From: Enterobacter hormaechei ATCC 49162
GTDB lineage: Bacteria > Pseudomonadota > Gammaproteobacteria > Enterobacterales > Enterobacteriaceae
Length of the DNA stretch: 64,000 nucleotides
Direction of reading: 5' to 3'
NCBI RefSeq assembly: GCF_001875655.1
Contig: NZ_MKEQ01000001.1
Location: 2,604,001-2,668,000 of the forward strand
The position numbers and the translations under genes are program-made. Shown here in pieces: positions 25,831 to 34,999 of this stretch (positions are counted from its first letter, which is position 1; each line of letters starts with the position of its first letter). The notes under the pieces were generated by a model. That model made no database searches, had not been told where the DNA came from, and saw nothing but the letters and a program-made list of their open reading frames with translations.

Positions 25831-27940
25831 GAATTCAGTCTGGCTCTCTCAAGGCACTGATTTGCTTGCAGAGGGACTTTACCGTGTTTTGGATTTTGAC
25901 AGAAAGGTCGATTTGTTAATTTTGTTTAAAATAAAATCAGAAAGAACGGGTAAGCCAATCCCTTTCTCATTTTCAATGTTTAAATATTATATTGAATCAA
26001 ATAGCATAACTTGTAAAGATTATATATATCCTTCATATATGTTAGTAGATGAGAAAGAATTAACAGATAAAGACAGAGGAAGGCGAGATGAAAATTACAA
26101 TATCATTAAAGATCTTGTAGATGACAGAATGTTTCTGTTCGACTATGCATTACATAAAAAGTCGCACCTTTTAATGGATTACTCAAGAAATAAAAAAATA
26201 TCACAATATACTATCAGAACGCTTCTGGCGTTGTATTGGCGACATGGGCAGGATATTTATGCATTGCTACCCGCATTCTCGAACTGTGGCGCCGCTGGGA
26301 AAAGTAGAATCAAACATGAAATTAAACTTGGGAATTCCAAAAAAAACAGAGCATTACCTAATGAACGATCACGTGTTTTCATTCTTAATGAAAGAGATAT
26401 AAATAATATTAGAAAATCTCTCATTACGTATCATTATAAAGTTAACGGAGATACGATAAAGAAAACATTAGAGAGACATATTGATTTGTATTTTAGGGAT
26501 GAAATTAAAACAGCAAACCTAGAAAATAGAGCTCCATATGTTCCTTCTTTAAAACAATTTTCATACTGGAATAAAAAACTCTTCACTAAAGATTTCTCGA
26601 TAAATAAGAAGAACACGAAAAAAGAAATAGACCTCAAAATGCGGGCGCTTTTAGGTAGTGTGGCTAATACAACTGTTTTGCCGGGTGATGTTTTCGAAAT
26701 AGACTCAACTGTCGCTGATGTACATCTTATTTCGAGTTTAAACAGACGAAAAGTCATTGGGCGTCCTACTATTTATACAGTGGTGGATCGTGCAACAAGA
26801 ATGATTGTTGGCCTTCATGTTTCTTTATACCATGCTTCATGGCGAGCCGCCCGACAAGCGTTAGCAAATTGCTTTATGCCAAAAAAAGAATATTGTAGAT
26901 TATTTGGAATCTCTATTACTGATGATGATTGGCCTTGTTCTCACATTCCATTAACATTGATGTGTGACAACGGGGAGATGATTGGTCTTAAACCTCAGGA
27001 AGAGATGACCCCCCTGACAAAACTTGAGTTTGCGCCAGTCGGTAGAGGCGACAGAAAAAGCATTGTTGAACGCTGTTTCGGCATTCTGAATGATGAGGTT
27101 ATTCATAGGCTTATTGGAACAACACGAAGGGGAAAGATTGTTAAAGGAGAGCCAACACCGCAATCCAGGGCTTGTTTAACGATTCAGGAGGTCACGTCTT
27201 TACTGATTCGGGAGATACTTGCACATAATCAGAGAACGTATGAGGAACTGGCTTATATCAATCCCTTACTGATTGAAAATGATCTCGTAATATCACCAAA
27301 AAATAGTTGGATGATAAGCTTAAAGCACGGGAGATTCAGCGCAAGAGCCGTTGGGGCCGACGAAGTGATCGCACGATTGTTAATCCCTGTGAACGCTAAC
27401 ATTACCGCCGGTGGGATTCAGTACAATAATCTTTTTTATGAATGTGATCCTGAAATTGCATCAGGTGTCAGAGTATTTGGAAGAACCACTTGTGAAGCAA
27501 GAATAGATGACAATTGCGTAGATTATATATATGTAAGATTTGACAAAAATAGCATTTTCAAAAAACATTACCTACTTAAGAAAAGAGATGTATTTAAAGG
27601 GAAAGCTCATCTTGATACAGATGTAATGGCTGATTGGGTAGATACTCAAAAAGAAATTAATTTATTTACTCTGGATTCGCTCAGCAATATCAATAATAAA
27701 GATGAATTTAACAGGAAAGGTAACGAAAGATTAAATGAAATATACGAATCTCGCCGGGTACATGGTAAAGATATTAAAAAGAACAGGAAAAATGAACTTG
27801 ATTCATTAGGGCGAACTCATGTTGCTAATGGAAGATCTGAACCCCTACTTCCTTCATCCAGTAATGTTCTGCTTTTGCCTGGCCGGGAGGAGAAACAAAG
27901 ATGGTTAAAAGGTAAGAAGAAGACTGAGGACGCAGAATAA
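25817..27940 (+). CDS. tnsB: Tn7-like transposase TnsB (DDE integrase)
   Basis: A 707-residue DDE transposase that binds the end repeats, cuts the 3' ends and joins them to the target. The catalytic triad is visible: Asp296 (EIDSTVAD), Asp384 (MCDNGE) and Glu418 (SIVERCF). N-terminal helix-turn-helix DNA-binding domains and a C-terminal region that contacts TnsC follow the family pattern. It overlaps tnsA by 14 bases, and its stop overlaps the tnsC start (TAATG). Strongly AT-rich codon use. Confidence 0.95.
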   Translation: MDIIRNSVWLSQGTDLLAEGLYRVLDFDRKVDLLILFKIKSERTGKPIPFSFSMFKYYIESNSITCKDYIYPSYMLVDEKELTDKDRGRRDENYNIIKDLVDDRMFLFDYALHKKSHLLMDYSRNKKISQYTIRTLLALYWRHGQDIYALLPAFSNCGAAGKSRIKHEIKLGNSKKNRALPNERSRVFILNERDINNIRKSLITYHYKVNGDTIKKTLERHIDLYFRDEIKTANLENRAPYVPSLKQFSYWNKKLFTKDFSINKKNTKKEIDLKMRALLGSVANTTVLPGDVFEIDSTVADVHLISSLNRRKVIGRPTIYTVVDRATRMIVGLHVSLYHASWRAARQALANCFMPKKEYCRLFGISITDDDWPCSHIPLTLMCDNGEMIGLKPQEEMTPLTKLEFAPVGRGDRKSIVERCFGILNDEVIHRLIGTTRRGKIVKGEPTPQSRACLTIQEVTSLLIREILAHNQRTYEELAYINPLLIENDLVISPKNSWMISLKHGRFSARAVGADEVIARLLIPVNANITAGGIQYNNLFYECDPEIASGVRVFGRTTCEARIDDNCVDYIYVRFDKNSIFKKHYLLKKRDVFKGKAHLDTDVMADWVDTQKEINLFTLDSLSNINNKDEFNRKGNERLNEIYESRRVHGKDIKKNRKNELDSLGRTHVANGRSEPLLPSSSNVLLLPGREEKQRWLKGKKKTEDAE

Positions 27941-29388
27941 TGAATCTTATACGGCGCGTTTCAGCGATATATAAAGAACAGGAGTTACCTGAGTATCGTG
28001 GCAATCCCTTAATTGAAGCACTTCCTGAAGCGCTTACGGAAGATGAAGTACTTCTGGAAATGAGTTATTTCCCCGAAATTGACGAAAAAATCCGCTGGAC
28101 TGCCCCGGCGAATGTTAGAGAGCAGTATGTCGAACGTATAAAGAAATTCCGTTGCCCTCAAACCAATCTTATCCAGGCTTATAAGATGATCTTACGGGCA
28201 CTTAGGGAAAGCTATGCAGCTCGTAATCCTTTAAAAAGCGGAACAATTCAATATCTTCATTACTATGGAAATGAGCGTCCTGATATTGAGCCAGAAAGTG
28301 GATATTTTAAATCCCAGGCTGAAACTATTACGATAGTTGGAATGAGTGGTTCTGGAAAAACTACCATGATTGAGCAAGTCATGGATCATTTCCCTCAGAT
28401 TATAGAACACAGCAGCTATAAAGGAGTTTTTCCCGGCTTCAGTAAGCAAATTGTATGGGTAAAGATTAATTGTCCATACAATTCAAGTGTGAGAGACCTT
28501 TGTGAAGAGATTTTACAAAAATTAGATGATGCAATTGGTATTGAACGAACTACACCTGAGATTAGAAATGGTGCTCTGGCTCGCCAGATTGCACAAAGAA
28601 TTAAATCATCATTTTTGGGTATCCTTGTTATTGATGAAATGCAGAGGCTTAAATTTTCAAGAACCGGGGGTGAGAGTAAGTTGATTGATTTTTTACATGA
28701 AATTGTAGATTCCATGGGGGTATCTATGGTTTTTTGTGGAAATCATCCTTTTGACGAGACGCTGACAAAGAAAATGAGAATTGCCAGGCGGGCAGAGTCT
28801 GGTGGTTACATGAAAATTAAGAATGTTAGATACGATTCACAAGACTGGCAATCGTTTATTCATTATTTATGGCCATTACAATGGACAAATGTTGAAACTC
28901 CATTAAATGATGAGTTAAACGAAAAATTATTCATTTTATCTAAAGGCAATATTGGATTGGCTCAGATGATTTATCGGGGGGCACAATTAAAGGTTATCGG
29001 TAGCGGCAATGAAATCATCACTGGCGCAGTCTTGTCGGCCTCTGTACCGGTACTCGTGAGTCATACGGAGGAATATAAGGATACTCCACTCCCGGGGGCC
29101 GCGACTGAAGATGAGGAAGCTAAATGGCTCTCTGCATCTAATGAGGGTGATGCTTCGGCTAAAATCATGGCAGAGAAGTCCCTAAAGTCTTTGATCCCTG
29201 GGGATATAGACAGGCCACAGCACAAGGAATTCGTAGGAAAAATAGACGAGGTTTTGCGCAATTTCGACGAGAAAATACTGTCTCTTGACCACGATCTTGT
29301 TATCAACAGAACAGCTGAAAAGAAAAATACCTACGATGCTCTTCAGCGTTGCGGGCTTATAAATATAGATCCACTTAATAAATTGTAA
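27940..29388 (+). CDS. tnsC: Tn7-like transposition regulator TnsC (AAA+ ATPase)
   Basis: A 482-residue AAA+ ATPase that links the target selector to TnsAB. Walker A GMSGSGKTT (Lys140) and Walker B GILVIDEMQRL (Asp232, Glu233) are intact, and a TniB-like core runs through about residue 350. The acidic C-terminal tail (ATEDEEAKW...) is where TnsA/TnsB contacts lie in Tn7. Translationally coupled to tnsB. Confidence 0.94.
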   Translation: MNLIRRVSAIYKEQELPEYRGNPLIEALPEALTEDEVLLEMSYFPEIDEKIRWTAPANVREQYVERIKKFRCPQTNLIQAYKMILRALRESYAARNPLKSGTIQYLHYYGNERPDIEPESGYFKSQAETITIVGMSGSGKTTMIEQVMDHFPQIIEHSSYKGVFPGFSKQIVWVKINCPYNSSVRDLCEEILQKLDDAIGIERTTPEIRNGALARQIAQRIKSSFLGILVIDEMQRLKFSRTGGESKLIDFLHEIVDSMGVSMVFCGNHPFDETLTKKMRIARRAESGGYMKIKNVRYDSQDWQSFIHYLWPLQWTNVETPLNDELNEKLFILSKGNIGLAQMIYRGAQLKVIGSGNEIITGAVLSASVPVLVSHTEEYKDTPLPGAATEDEEAKWLSASNEGDASAKIMAEKSLKSLIPGDIDRPQHKEFVGKIDEVLRNFDEKILSLDHDLVINRTAEKKNTYDALQRCGLINIDPLNKL

Positions 29389-29428
29389 TGAGGTAACAGT
29401 TCGTAACGGTCAAAGAGAGGTGTGGGAA

Positions 29429-30985
29429 ATGAGAATGTTGCCTGTTTTGCCTGATGAATCCTTGTTCAGCCGGTTTTGTCGGACAACTACCGTGTACGGT
29501 ATGTCCCCATCTTCTCTGTTAACGATCATTTTCAACAAACCTGATATGAACGTCCATCCAATTCTCAATTCAGGATTAAAGGCTATTTCTCTTCATACAT
29601 CCGAAAGGGCAGATCAGCTCTGGCATGAACAGACTTTACTCCCTCTTTTTGCCTGGGCACTACCAATCAGTCGTAATGAAATTATGGATTTCAACACGAC
29701 CCCTGCCAGGCTTAATCGATTGTGCCGCCTTAGTAATTTTTCACTAGGGCAGCGCACACTATTGAAGTTTTGCCCGGTTTGCGCTCGTGAAGATACTTTT
29801 CATTATGGTGTTACTTATTGGCATCTGGCGCATCAGCTTCATGGGGTTACAACCTGCCATCGGCATCCGGTAGCGCTTGAAAGCATCCATGTCCCTTCTT
29901 CACCGCACATACGTATTGGACTGATGCCTCCTGTTTCGTATACAGAACAACTTAGCAATGAGATAGACTTCGATTTTGCTAAGTTTTGTTATAAGTCCCT
30001 AAATATAATCAGAAGAAAAGATATTACACACCCCAATTACATGGATGTACTTAAAAAGTTGAATTTATTATCATTGGATGGAAATTTAAAGAAAAATGTA
30101 TTCTACGCACATGTTTATGCTAAGTGCCAGTTATTTGGGGAGGGTTCATCGGGACTTATACCAACATCCCTAACTGATTATCATTACTGGGAGCCTATAC
30201 TCAAAGACAAATGTTGTCAGCATCCCACAAAGCATCTTTTGCTTTGTTATTGTTTGTTAAATACTTGCTGGCCAACGTATGCAGGAAGTCGTACTAATAA
30301 AAAGAAAGAAATCTTTAAAAGTCATAAGAAATACAGTTTTCATATAGTTGAAAATAATACTAGTGTTAGCAACCTTGGGAAGGAATTTAGTCGCAGCAGA
30401 TGTTACATTAAAACACTTATTTATAAAAAATACCTGAGGGCGTTTAAGCGAAACACAAAAATTAATATATTCACTGAATTGCTTATCAAGTCTATGGCTG
30501 TAAGGGGGTTTAGTCTGGCATCCATAGCTGAGAAAAACTCATTATCGGAAGGAGCTGTATCCTCTGTAATTTCATCTTGTTACGGTTTATGCTCATGGCG
30601 TAAAAAATGTAAAAAAGATTCTTTAAGACGGCGTCATAAGCAGAAAATATTAAGATTTATACATAATCAATCCGTTTCTATAACACGAAAGTTAGTCAAA
30701 GAAAGTTGTTATGCAAGTTTCTATTGGCTAAATAAACATGAATGTGACTGGCTTAATTCCTGTCTTCCTAAAACAATACGATGCTATAAAAATAAAAGAG
30801 TAGACTGGAGCGAGAGAGATATTATCTCATCATCATTAATAAATGATGTTTTATCTCAGGGGCAGTACTCGATGTCACTTACAAGTCTAGATGCTTTACT
30901 GGGAGGGCATGGCTGGCTTTTGAAATACAGAGATAAACTACCAATGACAATGATACTTCTCAGAAAAATGGAACTAATTAAATAA
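29429..30985 (+). CDS. tnsD: TnsD-like target selector (TniQ family)
   Basis: A 518-residue TniQ protein. The N-terminal MLPVLPDESLFSRFCR segment and the zinc site Cys115-x2-Cys118 ... Cys143-x2-His146 (FCPVCAREDTFHYG ... CHRHP) are typical. The C-terminal two-thirds is basic with helix-turn-helix-like stretches (SLASIAEKNSLSEGAVSSVI), as expected for sequence-specific attachment-site binding. The frame opens at GTG 29420, but AGAGAGG suits the ATG at 29429. The recognised site is unknown; the insertion at dppA/tRNA-Pro shows it is unlikely to be glmS in this case. The gene is called tnsD by position and family. Confidence 0.85.
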   Translation: MRMLPVLPDESLFSRFCRTTTVYGMSPSSLLTIIFNKPDMNVHPILNSGLKAISLHTSERADQLWHEQTLLPLFAWALPISRNEIMDFNTTPARLNRLCRLSNFSLGQRTLLKFCPVCAREDTFHYGVTYWHLAHQLHGVTTCHRHPVALESIHVPSSPHIRIGLMPPVSYTEQLSNEIDFDFAKFCYKSLNIIRRKDITHPNYMDVLKKLNLLSLDGNLKKNVFYAHVYAKCQLFGEGSSGLIPTSLTDYHYWEPILKDKCCQHPTKHLLLCYCLLNTCWPTYAGSRTNKKKEIFKSHKKYSFHIVENNTSVSNLGKEFSRSRCYIKTLIYKKYLRAFKRNTKINIFTELLIKSMAVRGFSLASIAEKNSLSEGAVSSVISSCYGLCSWRKKCKKDSLRRRHKQKILRFIHNQSVSITRKLVKESCYASFYWLNKHECDWLNSCLPKTIRCYKNKRVDWSERDIISSSLINDVLSQGQYSMSLTSLDALLGGHGWLLKYRDKLPMTMILLRKMELIK

Positions 30986-30996
30986 GAGGGAGTTAT

Positions 30997-31923
30997 ATGG
31001 TTTACGAAAATGAATTGTGGCACAGTTTTCTTCTGCGTTCACAGATAATGTATAACTTATCCAATTGCAGGAACATAATATCAAAGCATGGCGCACTAAG
31101 GTACGATGCCTTTCCTCGTTTCGAACTGATTGATATGTACAAATTGCATAGCTTGCAGGATATATATGACATTCTTGCCACTAGAAATGGTTATATACTA
31201 ACTTCCAATATAGTGTCGTTATCTTCTGGTGTTTACGGGTATTTTAACGCTGTTGAAGATGCCTGTCGGAAAAATTTTCACATAACTAATTCATATCCAT
31301 TGGTAAACATCTCAAACATTCGTTACTGTCACAAATGTATTGTTGAAGATATACACTCTAAAGGCATTGGTTATCTGCGTCATAGATGGTTGTTTGAATC
31401 TAAATGTGCAGTTCATAGTACCAGTTTATATGAGGTTTGTTTTGATAACTATTTGAATGCAGTGAAAGGACTTAGTGACTTAATTATAAGTGGAATAAAT
31501 CCTCATGGTTATTGTTCCCTTGTGGTTGACGTTTCAAACCCTTTCAAAAATCCAGTGTATATATTACCATGTGCACGTAATAAAATTTTAAAATGGATTT
31601 CGGACAATAAAAATATGCTGATTTACTTTCTCTTTGATCTCTTCAAATGTAAGTCGCATTCAAGTTTATCTAAGGTTATCGAAGTCAAGATAATGCATGA
31701 TAGATATATTTCTGCGGTGTTCAAGATGTTAAGTGAAGTTAATTTTTGTAATTTCAACTCATTTATTTCTGATATTTTTGAGGACGTAAGTTATGCCTCT
31801 ATCGGACTTGATGATTATTCTGTTAATGTGCATTTTCTCAGGCTAAGGGCTGCAGATTGTAAATTTTGCCAGTTGAATGGTAAATATTTTTGCTCACTTT
31901 ACAATGTAAAACTTCTTCGCTAA
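30997..31923 (+). CDS. Second, short TniQ-family protein
   Basis: A 308-residue protein starting 11 bases after tnsD behind a GAGGGAG ribosome site, so in the same operon. MVYENELWHSFLLRSQ is a TniQ N terminus, and the zinc pattern is Cys111-x2-Cys114 ... Cys137-x2-His140. A further CKFCQLNGKYFC cluster lies at the C terminus. It is far shorter than TnsD and shows no likeness to TnsE that I recognise. It probably serves as an alternative or auxiliary target selector. Very AT-rich. No cas genes lie nearby, so it is not an RNA-guided TniQ by context. Confidence 0.78.
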   Translation: MVYENELWHSFLLRSQIMYNLSNCRNIISKHGALRYDAFPRFELIDMYKLHSLQDIYDILATRNGYILTSNIVSLSSGVYGYFNAVEDACRKNFHITNSYPLVNISNIRYCHKCIVEDIHSKGIGYLRHRWLFESKCAVHSTSLYEVCFDNYLNAVKGLSDLIISGINPHGYCSLVVDVSNPFKNPVYILPCARNKILKWISDNKNMLIYFLFDLFKCKSHSSLSKVIEVKIMHDRYISAVFKMLSEVNFCNFNSFISDIFEDVSYASIGLDDYSVNVHFLRLRAADCKFCQLNGKYFCSLYNVKLLR

Positions 31924-32168
31924 TTTCACTTCATTTATAAAATACTAAGAAAGCTAGTTAGATAAGGTTTTATATTTTGACTGGGGCAGGAATAAATTAT
32001 CACTCATAGAGTTTCCCTGGGGGTTACCACCTGTGTATGATGCCGGTTAGCAACAACGTCTAAAAGACCTGCGATCACGTGGGTCCCTCTCCAGCAAAGG
32101 GGCAAGGGGTGCTATATAACGGTGTACTGCTTACCCAATACGGCCTTGTATTTGAAAGATGCCGCATC
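31924..32168. other. Non-coding stretch after the tns operon
   Basis: An AT-rich start is followed by a GC-richer segment (about 32000-32140) containing short complementary patches such as CCCTCTCC...GGGGCAAGGGG. No start/stop pattern of useful length and no clear terminator or tRNA-like fold was found. It could be an insertion scar or an untranslated RNA; I cannot assign it. Confidence 0.4.
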
Positions 32169-32230
32169 TTGGCAGGATTCGTATTACAGCCTATAGTCTG
32201 TTAATGAGCATTACAGCCTATATGCTGTAA
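32169..32230 (+). promoter_or_regulatory. Promoter and two operator-like repeats of the HipB-like gene
   Basis: TTGGCA (32169-32174) and TATAGT (32192-32197) are spaced 17 bases apart. ATTACAGCCTATA occurs twice (32183-32195 and 32210-32222). The second copy is part of a perfect palindrome, TTACAGC-6-GCTGTAA (32211-32230); the first is an imperfect version covering the -10. This is the geometry of an autoregulated antitoxin promoter. Confidence 0.75.
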
Positions 32231-32275
32231 ATCCCTGCGTTATGCTTGTTAACTCGTCGATACGGAAGGTCACTT

Positions 32276-32575
32276 ATGAACACTCAATACGCTTTGAAGA
32301 CTTTGAATCAGTTACGTCCTGTTTTAATCGGCTTTCGCAAAGCCAATGGACTGACGCAAAAAGATGTTTCTGAACGTTTGGGTATAACACAGCAAACTTA
32401 TGCCCGACTAGAGGCCAACCCTGCAAGTGCGGGTTTTGAGCGTTTGTTTAGGGTGTTCAGCGTCCTTGGAGTGGAGATCGTACTTTCATCCAGGGAACCA
32501 TTGTCAGATGCAAAGCCCGAATACGGAGCTATGCACAATTATTCTTCACTTCCAGCCAGGCGGGAGAAATGGTGA
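32276..32575 (+). CDS. HipB-like Xre-family DNA-binding protein, without hipA
   Basis: A 99-residue protein with a helix-turn-helix (ANGLTQKDVSERLGITQQTYARLEA, given as residues about 26-50) and HipB-like spacing through FERLFRVFSVLGVEIVLSSR. It even ends in a C-terminal Trp as HipB does. In HipBA the antitoxin represses its operon and neutralises the HipA kinase. No kinase gene follows: the next 560 bases are non-coding. The start at 32276 follows GGAAGG; an upstream in-frame start at 32246 is less likely. It is either a surviving antitoxin or a cargo regulator. Confidence 0.8.
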   Translation: MNTQYALKTLNQLRPVLIGFRKANGLTQKDVSERLGITQQTYARLEANPASAGFERLFRVFSVLGVEIVLSSREPLSDAKPEYGAMHNYSSLPARREKW

Positions 32576-33138
32576 CGCCTGGCGCTTCCCGGTCTAATTT
32601 TTCTTCAACAAGATTAACCCCTTAGCGGCCTGAAGTATCAGGTTGCGATAGAGCCTTTCATTTCTTCTGTTATGTTAAATACACCATTTTGAGCTATTTC
32701 GCTCGGCCTTAAATTATCTCTTCATTCTTCAGTGAAAATTTTATGTCGATCACATTATCGATGAATTTAGGAAATAATCCGTAAATGAAAATCTATCTTC
32801 TTTTAAATTCATCAGTGTCAGTAGCAAATATTACGCATAAAAGAATGGTTATTATTATCATTTAAATTATAAAGCTCATGAGTCAATTCCAAAAAATATA
32901 ATAAGCATTGAAATCATTACCCGTGATTCTGGAGTTTTAACTTTGCCATGTAACCAACCACAAGTTAGTTTCCGGTGTTTTGAGGGGCAGTAAAGTTCTG
33001 AAAGCGCGACCAGATCATAATCCCGAAATGTCGTTAAGATATTCTGAATAACGGTTATCCCTGCTTGTTGGCAGGCATTTGAAAATATATTTTGTATTCA
33101 GGTTGCAGCAAAACGCTTTCTTACACACAGGACTTCAT
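32576..33138. other. 563-base gap between hipB-like and the OLD nuclease gene
   Basis: Mostly AT-rich with no open frame longer than a few dozen codons. A short hairpin-like CCTGCTTGTTGGCAGG occurs near 33060-33075. It is the place where a hipA gene, a non-coding RNA or a second defence component would be expected, but none is recognisable, and no reverse-transcriptase gene is present to suggest a retron. Confidence 0.4.
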
Positions 33139-34965
33139 ATGCGGCTCAGAAAATTAAAACTGAAAAACTTCAGAGGCTACAGAAACTCTACTGAAATCAT
33201 TATTGATGAAAGCATGACGGGTATTGTCGGTCGTAATGACTTTGGGAAATCAACGCTTCTGGAAGCGCTGGCTATTTTTTTTGAAACAGAAGGAATGAAG
33301 GCTGACAAGAATGACATGAACTGTTTCAGCCTAAGAGAAGGGGACGGCCGTTTTGAAATAGCCTGTGAATTTGATGACCTGCCCGATTTTATCATGATCG
33401 ACGACAGGGTGCAGACCACGCTCGCCTCAGAACATCTGCTGAATGAGGACGGCAATTTTGAAATCGTCAAAACGTTTAAAGCAACGACCTCAGGAAAACC
33501 GGAGCAGACCTGCATCCGCTGCATCCACCCGGATGAGGAGCCCCTGAGAAATTTACTGGGCATGAAAATTTCTGAGCTCAAGGCGGTGGGAAAAGAAGTT
33601 GAAAAAAATGTGGCGGATAAACGCACTGCATCGTTATGGCGTCAGGCCATCAGGGAAGCCGCAGCCCCCTATACCTGTTCGGAAATTATGCTGGATGTCG
33701 ATAAAGAGTTCGGAACCGACACAAAATCATTATGGGGTAAGATCCTCGATTTGCTGCCCACGTATGCGATTTTCAAAGCCGACAGGGAAAGCAGCGACGG
33801 GGATTCCGAAGCTAAAAACCCCTTACAGCAGGCCGTAAAAGACGCTCAGGCTGCGCTGCAGGACAAAATTACAGCGCTGGAAAATGAGATTCAGGACAGC
33901 GTCCTGGATGTCGCACAGAGAACGCTGGATAAATTACGTGAAATGGCCCCCGAACTCGCCAGTGAACTGACTCCACGATTTAAGGAGAAACCCAAGTGGA
34001 CCTTCAATTTCACCCTGGACGGGGAAAATGGCATCCCCATCAATAAGCGCGGCAGCGGGATAAGGAGGCTTATCCTGTTGAATTTTTTTCGGGCTGAGGC
34101 TGAAAAGAATGTCGCGGGGACGCCCAGAAATGTGATTTATGCCATAGAGGAGCCTGAAACGTCACAGCATCCGAACTATCAGATGATGCTGATGAAAGCG
34201 TTACTGGCACTGGCAGGCCAGCCGCACCGTCAGATTATCGTCACCACCCATGTCCCGGCGCTGGCCGGATTAATCCCTGTCGAAGGCGTACGTTATGTTA
34301 CCCGAAATGAGGCGGGTGAACCCGTAGTAAAAATGCCGGATGACGCAGTGCTGAAGGAAGCCACTGAAAGCCTGGGGGTGCTGCCAGAGACCGGTATGGA
34401 AAGGGCGCAGGGGATTGTTCTGGTAGAGGGAAAGTCGGATGTTACTTTCCTGAGGCATGCGGCCAGTTCATTAAAACAGTCAGGTGCGCTGCCAGCCTCT
34501 CTGGAGGACGTGAAAATAGTGCCAGTCCTCATAGGAGGGTGTGGTAGCGTCAAACACTGGGTTACATTGAATCTGGCCAAAGATCTGGGGCTTCCCTGGT
34601 GCGTATTTCTGGACTCCGATATTGGGGGAGACCCTGCACAGGTTCTGTCCATCCAGAAGCGTAAAAAAGAAGTAGAGGAGGCCGGTAAGGTATTTTTCGC
34701 TACGCGCAAACGTGAGATAGAAAACTATCTGTGCCCGGATCTTATCGAGGAAATTACTGGTGTAGCCGTCACGTTTACGGACACCTGTGACGCTAAAAAA
34801 ATAATCGGCCGGGCTGTGGGAATGAAACCCGATAATGTACTAGATAAATTCTGGCCTCAGATGACATCAGAAAGAATCATCTCAAGATCAACCTATCATG
34901 ACGGAACGCAGGAGAGAAGCGAGCTGGTTGAGATCCTGAGCGACATTGTATCCATGACGAGATAA
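33139..34965 (+). CDS. Stand-alone OLD-family ATP-dependent nuclease
   Basis: A 608-residue protein with an ABC/SMC-type ATPase split by a helical insert and followed by a TOPRIM nuclease. Walker A is GRNDFGKST (Lys37), the signature region RGSGIRRLIL, Walker B YAIEEPETSQHP (Glu337/338). TOPRIM residues are Glu430 (VLVEGKSD) and Asp492/Asp494 (FLDSDIGG), with a downstream RKREIENYL. The start is set at 33139 behind CAGGA; the frame opens 20 codons earlier. OLD nucleases act against phages (P2 Old, GajA of Gabija). No UvrD-like gajB is adjacent, so this would be a single-gene type. Confidence 0.88.
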   Translation: MRLRKLKLKNFRGYRNSTEIIIDESMTGIVGRNDFGKSTLLEALAIFFETEGMKADKNDMNCFSLREGDGRFEIACEFDDLPDFIMIDDRVQTTLASEHLLNEDGNFEIVKTFKATTSGKPEQTCIRCIHPDEEPLRNLLGMKISELKAVGKEVEKNVADKRTASLWRQAIREAAAPYTCSEIMLDVDKEFGTDTKSLWGKILDLLPTYAIFKADRESSDGDSEAKNPLQQAVKDAQAALQDKITALENEIQDSVLDVAQRTLDKLREMAPELASELTPRFKEKPKWTFNFTLDGENGIPINKRGSGIRRLILLNFFRAEAEKNVAGTPRNVIYAIEEPETSQHPNYQMMLMKALLALAGQPHRQIIVTTHVPALAGLIPVEGVRYVTRNEAGEPVVKMPDDAVLKEATESLGVLPETGMERAQGIVLVEGKSDVTFLRHAASSLKQSGALPASLEDVKIVPVLIGGCGSVKHWVTLNLAKDLGLPWCVFLDSDIGGDPAQVLSIQKRKKEVEEAGKVFFATRKREIENYLCPDLIEEITGVAVTFTDTCDAKKIIGRAVGMKPDNVLDKFWPQMTSERIISRSTYHDGTQERSELVEILSDIVSMTR

Positions 34966-34999
34966 TGTATTAAATAAGCATCTCAGGTGCATATATTCC

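Noticed and set aside
30997..31923. TnsE in the fifth tns position
   Set aside because: At 308 residues it is far shorter than TnsE, and it has the TniQ-type N terminus and Cys/His zinc pattern.
32576..34965. Gabija system or retron with OLD effector
   Set aside because: No UvrD-like gajB follows the OLD gene and no reverse transcriptase precedes it. The downstream gene is a DUF305 metal protein on the other strand.
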